Source: Bacilli bacterium
GTDB taxonomy: Bacteria; Bacillota_I; Bacilli_A; ML615J-28; CAG-698
Assembly: GCA_028693885.1 (NCBI GenBank)
Contig: JAQUUM010000027.1
Span: 1-11,212 of the forward strand
Reading direction: 5' to 3'
Length of the DNA: 11,212 nucleotides
In this document: one piece after another, positions 1-7,900 of the stretch
Position numbering within the stretch: position 1 is the first letter of the stretch
How the letters are laid out: each line of letters starts with the position of its first letter
Notes under the pieces: generated by a model
The model's database searches: none
The model's input: the letters and a program-made list of their open reading frames with translations, nothing else
What the model was told of the DNA's origin: nothing
Translations under genes and position numbers: made by a program

Positions 1-1949
1 TTCGTAATTGCCCCCATCTCTAGCCCATCTGTAACAATCAAGCCATCAAATCCGAGTTGATTTCTCAAGATTCCTGTTAAAACAGCATTAGACAAGGTTG
101 CAGGATTTTGGCTATCAATCTCTGAACATATTATATGTGTAGTCATTATTGCATCTATTCCATTCGAAATAGCATTTTTGAATGGTAATAATTCAATTCG
201 ATTAAGTCGCTCTAAATCATGGTATATAATTGGTAAAGCTGTATGAGAATCAATCGAGGTATCTCCATGTCCAGGAAAATGCTTTGCACAAGGCATTACG
301 TTACTGCTAGTTAGCCCTTCAAACATTTTTTGTCCAAAAACTGAAACTTTTGCAGCATTATCAGAATAGCTTCTTACATTGATAATAGGATTATCCGGAT
401 TGTTATTAACATCTAAAACAGGAGCAAAATCTACATTAATACCATAATTCTTCAATTCTAATCCCATAGCAGCACCAAGCAAATAAGCATTTTCAGGATT
501 GTTAGTTGCAGCTAATGCCATATTACCAAGAAAATGAGTTGCTCCAACTGTCATTCTTTGAACCATTCCACCTTCTTGATCGATAGAAATAAATGCTGGT
601 ATTCCTACTTGCGAATTCAACAATTGTTGTAAATTAATACTCAAATTAACTACTTGTGAAGTTGAATATACATTACTAGCCATATAAATAAAGTTACCAA
701 AGTTGTACTGTTCTACTATATCAACAAAATCAGAACTTAAAACCCCACTCTCATCTCCTACTCCTACAATAAATAATTGCCCAATTTTTTCTTCTAATGT
801 CATTCCGTTAATTATATCGTTAACAAAAAGTAAATCTTGATTATCAATCGGAGTTGTTTGAATTTGATAATCGATTACCTCGATTTGAAAAGTATTTGAA
901 ATATTTGGATTTTCTAATAAAGAGGCTTTAATTTGAGTATTTCCAGTAGCAATTCCAATTACTGTACCATCATATACTTCTATTATTGAATCATTAAGGC
1001 TTTCCCACTTAACAGTTCCGCCCCCAGTTCCATTAAAGTCAATAGACAATTTAGTGTTTCTACCAATTTCAACGTAACTTCTTCCAGAAATAGTTAATTC
1101 TGTAGCTATATCTTCAGTTACGGAAACTTCAAATACACTTTTTATATCACTATCCGAAACTAATGAACAAATTATATTAACAGTTCCTATACTAATACCA
1201 GTGACATTGCCCAAATTATCTACAGTTGCAATCTCAAGATTTGAAGAAGACCAAGAAAATGACTCCGAAGAGGATGCAGGATTAACAACTGCATTAAGGC
1301 TTATTGAAGCACCTACGATTACCGTTGAAGCTCCACTAATAGAAATACTTAGGGATGTAGTTTCAGACACTTCAATAGTAAATCCTTTTGAAATAGTATT
1401 GTTTTGAGCAGACGTAGCAGTAATTACAACAGTCCCGCTAGATACACCAGTCACATTCCCCTCATTGTCAACTGTAGCAACCGCTGAATTATTAGTAGAC
1501 CAACTAACAATCTGAGAAGAATTTAATGGGCTCACAATAGCATCTAAATCAATAGTAGCACCAATATTCAAAGAATTACTACCACTTATAGTTATTGAAG
1601 TCGGCACAGCTCCCACAACAGAAACTACCAATTGATCAGAGATAGTAGAATCAGCTTTTGAAATAGCCGTTATGGTAACTTCACCTACACTATGAGCATG
1701 CAGTACTCCAGCAGCATCCACACTAGCAATGTTTTCATCACTACTACTCCATGTAACTAACTTAGATTTATCACTTGGAGTAGTATTAATACTCAAAACT
1801 AGCAAACCACCCACCTCAATGATATTATCTGCTTCTATAGATATCGAAGACAATTCATTATCATCTCCTAACAAGTTACATCCATATAGTCCGATAAAAA
1901 CAAACGAACAAAGCAAAATTAAGAATAAATTGTTGAATTTTTTTAACAT
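1..1949 (-). CDS. Lipoprotein with four Big2-type Ig-like repeats and a GH3 (NagZ-like) domain, partial at left edge
   Basis: 649 codons are visible; the C-terminus lies beyond the left edge. ATG at 1949 has an AAGGAG ribosome site (1956-1961) six bases upstream. Residues 1-24 are a lipoprotein signal ending in lipobox LYGC, so Cys24 should be lipidated and the protein held on the outer face of the membrane. Four Ig-like repeats follow (about 33-115, 116-199, 200-282, 283-368), with Big2 signatures such as ITISGSNSLNIGATIDLDAI, W[ST]S.N..IA.VD..GNVTG and G...I.A. The catalytic domain starts near residue 373 (GMTLEEKIGQLF, 382-393). It carries the NagZ motif KHFPGHGD (556-563), the Asp-Ser-His acid/base element (D567, H569) and the nucleophile motif TDGLEMGAI with D641. 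GH3 enzymes with this dyad are beta-N-acetylglucosaminidases that use a glycosyl-enzyme intermediate, so the likely substrate is a GlcNAc-containing glycan or muropeptide outside the cell. The Ig repeats probably act as a stalk. The GH3 assignment is firm; the exact substrate is inferred. Confidence 0.93.
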   Translation of the reverse strand, partial: MLKKFNNLFLILLCSFVFIGLYGCNLLGDDNELSSISIEADNIIEVGGLLVLSINTTPSDKSKLVTWSSSDENIASVDAAGVLHAHSVGEVTITAISKADSTISDQLVVSVVGAVPTSITISGSNSLNIGATIDLDAIVSPLNSSQIVSWSTNNSAVATVDNEGNVTGVSSGTVVITATSAQNNTISKGFTIEVSETTSLSISISGASTVIVGASISLNAVVNPASSSESFSWSSSNLEIATVDNLGNVTGISIGTVNIICSLVSDSDIKSVFEVSVTEDIATELTISGRSYVEIGRNTKLSIDFNGTGGGTVKWESLNDSIIEVYDGTVIGIATGNTQIKASLLENPNISNTFQIEVIDYQIQTTPIDNQDLLFVNDIINGMTLEEKIGQLFIVGVGDESGVLSSDFVDIVEQYNFGNFIYMASNVYSTSQVVNLSINLQQLLNSQVGIPAFISIDQEGGMVQRMTVGATHFLGNMALAATNNPENAYLLGAAMGLELKNYGINVDFAPVLDVNNNPDNPIINVRSYSDNAAKVSVFGQKMFEGLTSSNVMPCAKHFPGHGDTSIDSHTALPIIYHDLERLNRIELLPFKNAISNGIDAIMTTHIICSEIDSQNPATLSNAVLTGILRNQLGFDGLIVTDGLEMGAIT

Positions 1950-1965
1950 TTTGCACTCCTTAATA

Positions 1966-2001
1966 CATTGTTATTTTAATACACAATGAACTAAAAAGCA
2001 A
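1966..2001 (-). promoter_or_regulatory. Possible promoter and small inverted repeat upstream of the GH3 gene
   Basis: Read on the minus strand, TTGCTT (1996-2001) is followed after 17 bases by TAAAAT (1973-1978), a reasonable -10 with a weak -35. A start near 1966 would give a leader of about 17 bases containing the AAGGAG site. A 6-bp inverted repeat, CATTGT/ACAATG (1966-1971 and 1983-1988), flanks the -10 and could be an operator, though such a short repeat may be chance in AT-rich DNA. There is no hairpin terminator after the permease gene ending at 2012, so read-through from the ABC operon is also possible. Confidence 0.35.
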
Positions 2002-2011
2002 GTAAAACGGT

Positions 2012-2713
2012 TTATAAATCTTTTTTATTATATATATATAAGTTTAAACTTAATAAACATACCAAAACAAAAATACTATGAAACAAACCATTTATAAAAA
2101 TATAATTATCTATTAATATAATAAATAAACCAATTACTTTTTTTATATTATATTCTAGATTTAGTATTATCAGACTGCAAATATACAGTGAAAAACTTAT
2201 TATTAAAGCGTATATACTTTTTATTAGTTGCTGAAAAAACAAACATAGAAATCCAAAAAATATTGAAATAATAAAAATTTTAAAATATATATTTAAATAT
2301 ATAAATTCAAAATTAAAATATAAATTTTTTGCCTTACCAACTAAAATGAATAACTCAAAAGAAACTAGTAAGTAAATAAAGATTATTGTTAATATTACTA
2401 TTATTTTTGAAAGTAAATAGTAGCTTTTACTATAGCCCTTTCTAAATAAAAAAATAGAATAATTATCATTTTTTTCTGAAAATGAATTACTAAAAATCAT
2501 CATGCTAACAATTATACTTATCATTTGTATAAATAAGTGAGAGCTATCGAGATAATTTTTAATAATTTCGTAATTAGTAAAATATACATTGTTTTCATAT
2601 GAAAGCAAATTTATTAAAAAACAACTTGCAACACCTATTGCTAATACGAAAATTAACAAATTACTAATTAACATAACATAGTGAATTCTAAGAATATATA
2701 TTAATTTTGCCAT
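2012..2713 (-). CDS. ABC transporter permease, six transmembrane helices
   Basis: About 233 residues, very hydrophobic, with six predicted membrane helices at roughly residues 11-36, 58-75, 98-120, 134-158, 162-183 and 203-226, and a lysine-rich cytoplasmic tail (YNKKDL). The length and 6-helix plan fit an ABC-2-type permease half. I see no motif that names a subfamily. It overlaps the ATPase gene directly upstream, which supports the two forming one transporter. The frame also opens at a TTG (2719), but ATG at 2713 starts MAKLIYILRI two codons later and is the more natural start; no strong ribosome site is visible, so translation is probably coupled to the ATPase gene, whose stop lies inside this gene. 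Substrate unknown. The operon context suggests either export of, or protection against, the small secreted protein encoded first in the operon. Confidence 0.8.
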   Translation of the reverse strand: MAKLIYILRIHYVMLISNLLIFVLAIGVASCFLINLLSYENNVYFTNYEIIKNYLDSSHLFIQMISIIVSMMIFSNSFSEKNDNYSIFLFRKGYSKSYYLLSKIIVILTIIFIYLLVSFELFILVGKAKNLYFNFEFIYLNIYFKIFIISIFFGFLCLFFQQLIKSIYALIISFSLYICSLIILNLEYNIKKVIGLFIILIDNYIFINGLFHSIFVLVCLLSLNLYIYNKKDL

Positions 2714-3281
2714 TTTCAATCTTTAATACTCTATTAAAATACTTTTTATATAATTGGGGGAAATGAGTAGCTACCACAACGGTTTTTTCTTTTTCCTTTA
2801 GAAGCATTATCTTTGAAAAAAATTTTTTTTGAGAGAGAGCATCTAATCCGTTTAATGGTTCATCTAGTATATAAAGATCTTCTTCTTTTAAAAGCATATT
2901 AATTATCATTAATTTTTGAAACATACCTTTAGATAAATTACTAATTTTTTTATCTTTATGTTCATAAAGTCCCCATTCCTTTAAATGATTATCGATTAGT
3001 TTATTATTTTCATGAAATAAATTCAAAAAAACACTTACTGTAATATGGTTAGGAAAAAAGCACTTATCAGGTAAATATCCAATATTACTGATTTCTTTTT
3101 TTACTATACCATTAGACACATTAACTAGCCCCATTATAATTTTAATAATTGTAGTTTTCCCTGTTCCATTTTCACCAATTATAATATATGAATTTTTAGA
3201 TTCTATCTCAAAATTAACTTTGTCAATTATCAATCTTTTTTTATACATTTTCGAAACATTTTCTAATTTAATTAAAATCAT
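2688..3281 (-). CDS. ABC transporter ATP-binding protein
   Basis: 197 residues counted from ATG at 3281. It shows, in order, Walker A GENGTGKTT (36-44), a Q-loop region reading GYLPD (68-72) with Asp in the usual Gln/Glu place, a signature loop LSKGMFQ (116-122) in place of LSGGQ, Walker B LYILDEP (136-142), D-loop LNGLD and the switch His in VATHF (H173). All catalytic elements are present, so it should hydrolyse ATP to drive the partner permease encoded next. It is slightly shorter than most stand-alone ABC-2 ATPases but not truncated. The frame extends upstream to a TTG at 3296. I prefer ATG 3281 because GAAAG lies 8 bases before it and the protein then begins at MILIKLENVSKMY, as in the family. 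The gene overlaps the 3' end of the lipoprotein gene by 14 bases, consistent with coupled translation. Confidence 0.93.
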   Translation of the reverse strand: MILIKLENVSKMYKKRLIIDKVNFEIESKNSYIIIGENGTGKTTIIKIIMGLVNVSNGIVKKEISNIGYLPDKCFFPNHITVSVFLNLFHENNKLIDNHLKEWGLYEHKDKKISNLSKGMFQKLMIINMLLKEEDLYILDEPLNGLDALSQKKFFSKIMLLKEKEKTVVVATHFPQLYKKYFNRVLKIENGKINIYS

Positions 3282-4221
3282 ATAAATAACTTTCAATCAT
3301 TGATTTTTCAGATAAAGAAATGCTAAAATCTCTAAAAAATAAAAAGTTGTCAAAAATAATTTTTCCTGGAAGTCCCTGCTTTTCGAAGTTAATTATAAAA
3401 GCTAATTTATTAGTTTTATATAATTCATCATATTTAATAGGAATAAAAAAACTTAGAGTCTCACCCGATGCTATGTAATAATCCAAGTTTAAAAACTGCT
3501 CATCAGAGAAAAAATCATAATCTTTACTTAAAATATCACTTACATCTTGTTTAGGAGACTCTACAACACTAGGACTTATTGTATTTCTTAATGAAAAACT
3601 TATATTTCTATCTAAAGAATTAACGCTATTTAATCTTATAGTTGATGAAGATCTATTTTCAAGCTCAAATTCGATTCCAGCTAATGTATCAATTTGGTTT
3701 ATTGTGTTTTTAACTCCTAAAATATGGCTGACTGAAATGTCATCATTCGAGCTTCCAATATGAGTTACTCTAGTATATGTAAAATTACCTATTTTCAAGT
3801 CTAAAATTTTTCCATTTAAATACTCTAAACTAAGAAACGATTCTTTAATTTCGAAAGGTTCTGTTGAGTTTATATTTGTATTTACACAAAAATTAAATAT
3901 AAAAATATAATGTTTTTTCCCGTTTATTTCTATTTTTGAACTTTCTTTGTTTATACTTTTTAATTCAAGTTCAATTAAATTAGATTCAGCTTGATCTTTT
4001 ATATATACTTCTTCTATTTGAACAATATCCGAAAAAAACGATTTATCTAAATTAGAAAAAATTTCAACATCAAAGCTTTGATTTTGATATTGTTCTTCTA
4101 CGATATAATAAGATTTAGGCATTATTGATAATACTAAATTATCTACATTGCTACATGCTACCAATATAGTAAATGCAGTTAAAAACAATGTGGGAAATAA
4201 TATATATAAATATTTTTTCAT
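3268..4221 (-). CDS. Lipoprotein of unknown function in the ABC operon
   Basis: 317 residues. The N-terminus MKKYLYILFPTLFLTAFTIL followed by VACS is a lipoprotein signal with lipobox LVAC; Cys23 should be lipidated and the mature protein sits on the outer face of the membrane. The rest has no further membrane segment and looks beta-rich, with alternating hydrophobic and polar strands, such as the stretch around residues 95-150, and two or three possible beta-sandwich halves. I recognise no domain. Its ATG overlaps the stop of the upstream gene (ATGA, 4218-4221), with GAGGAA a few bases before it, so it is translated together with the secreted protein. It also overlaps the ATPase gene at its 3' end. 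The position suggests an extracellular partner of the transporter: a substrate-binding, immunity or assembly factor for the secreted protein. This role is inferred from context only. Confidence 0.75.
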   Translation of the reverse strand: MKKYLYILFPTLFLTAFTILVACSNVDNLVLSIMPKSYYIVEEQYQNQSFDVEIFSNLDKSFFSDIVQIEEVYIKDQAESNLIELELKSINKESSKIEINGKKHYIFIFNFCVNTNINSTEPFEIKESFLSLEYLNGKILDLKIGNFTYTRVTHIGSSNDDISVSHILGVKNTINQIDTLAGIEFELENRSSSTIRLNSVNSLDRNISFSLRNTISPSVVESPKQDVSDILSKDYDFFSDEQFLNLDYYIASGETLSFFIPIKYDELYKTNKLAFIINFEKQGLPGKIIFDNFLFFRDFSISLSEKSMIESYLYDFN

Positions 4222-4841
4222 ATATCTTCCTCATAATACAAATAATATTCTGAAATAATATCCATTATTTCCCAAGTACCTTTTTTAAACACTATTCCGA
4301 AAAATTTGTATCTACTTACACCATTAGAAATTCTAGCTTCTCCAACAACTCTTACACATAACTTTTTACGCGCGGGTACTACTATACTCATTTCAATTTT
4401 CTCGGTTCTTGAATACAATTCATTAGTTCCAATTGTTTTTTCAATTTCTCCACCTAATGCTCCTTTTAATGTTTTATTTGATGCATCAGCTTTTAGATTG
4501 AGTTTGCCTGTATATTTTACACTTCTTTCATATTCAACTTTTTCTTCTACATCATGATCAAACACAAGCGGCACGTATAATTCGTTTTCTCTTGCAAAAC
4601 TAATTTTTCCTACATAGTGAAATTCTTCGTTAATATTTAAATAATAAATACTCCATCCAATAAATTTTTTTCCTAAATTTTCATATGCTTTTTCAATATC
4701 CGTAATCGCATAATCTTCTATTAATTTTGCGCCATCGTTTTCAAATTCAATTTCTTTAAAATCTGGATAATTAACACTTGCATTTACACTATATATAGAA
4801 ATATTTAACAGAACTAAACATAAAATTATTATTTTTCTCAT
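4218..4841 (-). CDS. Small secreted beta-rich protein, first gene of the ABC operon
   Basis: 207 residues starting at ATG 4841, with a perfect AGGAGG (4849-4854) seven bases upstream. Residues 1-21 (MRKIIILCLVLLNISIYSVN-A) are a signal peptide with likely cleavage after SVNA; there is no lipobox Cys, so the protein should be released or associate with a partner. The mature part is predicted mostly beta. A run of Ser/Thr-rich alternating strands (about residues 99-135: SVKYTGKLNLKADASNKTL, then KGALGGEIEKTIGTNELYSR) is followed by IVVPARKKLCVRVVGEA and by a Tyr-rich end (YYLYYEEDI). This strand pattern, and a VP-x-x-KK-x-x-V turn, recall beta-pore-forming proteins of the aerolysin/ETX-MTX2 type, but the match is by eye and weak, and the protein is short for that family. 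No known catalytic motif. It is probably the substrate or effector of the operon. Confidence 0.75.
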   Translation of the reverse strand: MRKIIILCLVLLNISIYSVNASVNYPDFKEIEFENDGAKLIEDYAITDIEKAYENLGKKFIGWSIYYLNINEEFHYVGKISFARENELYVPLVFDHDVEEKVEYERSVKYTGKLNLKADASNKTLKGALGGEIEKTIGTNELYSRTEKIEMSIVVPARKKLCVRVVGEARISNGVSRYKFFGIVFKKGTWEIMDIISEYYLYYEEDI

Positions 4842-4896
4842 TTTAATACCTCCTATAATATATTTGCTAATATTTACCTTTTTACTCTAAATTAAA

Positions 4897-4928
4897 AGAA
4901 CCCCTCATCAGTTTCGATAAGGGGTTCT
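4897..4928 (-). terminator. Rho-independent terminator after the giant CvpA-repeat gene
   Basis: A perfect 9-bp stem, AGAACCCCT (4897-4905) and AGGGGTTCT (4920-4928), has a 14-base loop. On the minus strand the stem is followed by TTTAATTT, a U-rich tract. It starts 12 bases after the TAA stop at 4941-4943. It separates the giant gene from the four-gene ABC operon. The plus-strand side is also followed by ATTTTAT, so it could act in both directions, though no gene converges on it here. Between it and the ATG at 4841 I find no convincing -35/-10 pair for the operon. Confidence 0.85.
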
Positions 4929-4940
4929 AATTTTATAAAA

Positions 4941-7900
4941 TTACGGCGTAGTAATTGCAATATAAGCGTCTCGAATAACATCCGTAATATCTCTATAATT
5001 CGTAGTATCATCAACAATAAATATAGTTGGATCAGGAACATAAGGATCTATTGATGGTATTCCTAACAATGCTTCAACATTATCAATAGTAGAATCAATT
5101 ACAATTTGCATTGATGGTTTTAATGTACCAGTTGCAGCCATTGCATTGAATATATCTCCTAATTGATTTGTTTGAGTTTCACTCGACCAGTCAACAGCCG
5201 ACAAATCATGTGACGTAGTACCGAAAGTTCTCAATTCACCAATTATTAAAATCAAATCAGCAATTTCCGCTTCCCAAGCATCATGAGGATCAACAATACC
5301 TTGAACTAATATAACATTATCTTCATCGCCAATATCATCAATACTAAAATTAGGTCCAAAGAATCCATTCAATCCAGAAAGCATAGCATGTCTTATTTGG
5401 TTAATATCTAATAAGAATGAATCATTAATATTATATAAAATACCCTCTAAAACTGTAAGAGAAATGGCATCATCTAAAGGATCGATTGGATTTGAAATAC
5501 TAATTCCATTTGTGTTAGTAGTATATAACAAATTAGTAATTAAATCTATTTCTGATTTCCAATCTTCATCAGTAGCATCTTCAACTTCGTCAGTGACCAT
5601 CCATGAATTTTCACCAGGAACTAAATTCTCATCAAATTTCTCTTTAATAGAAGTTTGTAATATAGGTCTTAATACTGATGATTTGTTTAAGTTGTGTAGC
5701 AAATTAGCTAAATCATCTCTTTCAATTAAGGTATCTATATCTTCAAATCCAACTAAAGAATCTAAATCTGATGCATCAGTCATTGCTTTCAATAACAAAT
5801 ACAACTCAGTATATTCATTTAACACTACATCAGGATAAAGATTAACCACTGTATAAACAGGCATCTCACCCCAAGCCACAGGATCAAGAGGATCATTTAT
5901 TCTATCTATAGCATTATCATATCTGCTATCACCAGTATCAGTCAGTACTCTACTTATCATTTTATTTAAAGAGTTTTCCAAAACATCAGAATGAAGCAAA
6001 GCTGCTTCAACGCCATCAATATCGGAATCTTTCAATGAATCAAATGTTATATCTTGATATGACACCCCAGCATCTTGTAACATTTTAAGAGCTTGTAGGA
6101 AAGGCAATAATTCCCCTTCTTCTAAAACTTCTAAAACATATTCTCGATACCAATCTTCATGAGCAGGTGAAACAACATAATTCTCCATAGATCCACCTAC
6201 GCCAATAACACTTTCAACCTGATAAACTACCGAATTTTCAACAATCCTTGAATCTACCAATATTTCAAAATCTTTTCCCAAAATTACAGTCATTTGATTG
6301 CCTAAAAATAAATTAATTGCATCAACGATATTTCCATCACCAATCAATTCATCGAAGCCACCAATAGCCTTACTTGCTTCGCCTTCATAAGAAATCAAAT
6401 ATTCAGTATCATATAAATTATACCAATCTTCAACATCTAAATAATCACCAGCATTATACAAATCATCAGGAATTCTTAAAAGAGGATTTAATAATGATTG
6501 ATTGACTAACTCTTCAACAATTGATTCAGAAATTATTCTAGACATTAATAAAGTCTCTTTATTTTCTTGTAAGTTTTGAACCCCTGAAATAGAAATTTCT
6601 GAAATAGTTCTATTAACCGTATCATCTAACATTTTATTGATAGCTTTAATCAAAAATCTTAATTCACGACCTCCATCAGGTCTCCAAATAGGGTCATTTA
6701 TATCATATCTAATATTCAAGTATGAATTTGATTCACCTGCAATTATTATCCTATTTACAATAGATAAAAACATTACTTCAGAATCTTCTAATATATCAAT
6801 TTCAACATCATCATAACTAAGTACTCGATCTGCTACAGCATCACCATTTCCATCAATTCCACTAATTGTTCCTTCAGATACTAGAATTATAGCTTTTAAC
6901 AATTTTTTTAATTCAGTATCCCAAAGACTATCATTTTCCTCAAACGGAATATACAATACATTGTCAGGGGTAGCCAAAGTATACCTATAGTTATAGAGTT
7001 TGTTAATAATCGTAGCAGAAATTACCCCTGATGCAACCAATTGATCAAGCTCAGGATCGGTCAAAGATAAAACATTATCTATAATTTCAGAAGGCGTAGG
7101 CAAAGCAGCGCCACCTGTGATTAAATTTACTGACAAAAGTAATTTTCTTAATTCACTACCTCTTGCAGTGTCAGTTAAATCTATTCCATCAGGAATGACA
7201 ATAATAGCTTGAACTCCAGTAGCTTGTTTATTAACTTGATGAACTATTGAATCTCTTAAAATAATAGATTCAAATATCACATCTAAATCATCATCATTAA
7301 GATTACTTACTATATTTATTGTATCTAAATGGTCTTGCATTTGTTCGAACGTAGACACACCGCCCATCAAAATTCTTAACCCTTCAAAAAATTTTGTTAA
7401 TTCGCCAGTGTTATCCTCATCAATATACTCCCAATCACTGTCAGAAACATTTGAAACAATGATTATATCATATAACGCACCACTTGTACCAGCAGCATTT
7501 TTTACAAAGTCCACTAGTGTATTTCTGAAAACAGTTGATTTAATACACTCAGTAAGTTCCGTTGTATTTAAAGACATGAATGCACTTTCTAGATTAGGAT
7601 AAGTTTCAAATTTACTTTGTAATAATTTTACAGCTTTAAAGAAATATTCAATTTCATCTTGATCCCACTCATCTTCTTCCATTAATGCTAAAGGTGTAGA
7701 CATAGAAATATCAACAGAAACAAACTGAATTAATTTATTTAATATAGATTTAAAAACATCAGACCTAATCATATAAAAAGCAAGTTCTTCGATTTGATCA
7801 TTAGTGACATCTGTTAACAAAAAGTCAGATTCAATCAATCCCATTTGAACTATAATTCTACTTGCATATAAGGAAGACCTTATATTTTCTTCGCTCCAAT

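Noticed and set aside
1201..1407. Plus-strand open frame of 68 codons
   Set aside because: It lies wholly inside the well-supported GH3/Ig-repeat gene on the other strand and shows no domain or ribosome site.
1729..1989. Plus-strand open frame of 86 codons near the GH3 start
   Set aside because: It is antisense to the signal peptide and first Ig repeat; composition and lack of a ribosome site indicate a shadow frame.
3282..3296. TTG start for the ABC ATPase (five extra residues)
   Set aside because: ATG 3281 has a better-placed GAAAG and gives the usual family start; the upstream TTG has no ribosome site.
5464..5838. Plus-strand open frame of 124 codons, Ser-rich
   Set aside because: It is antisense to the repeat region of the giant gene; Ser-rich content is the expected mirror of the Asp/Glu/Leu-rich sense frame.
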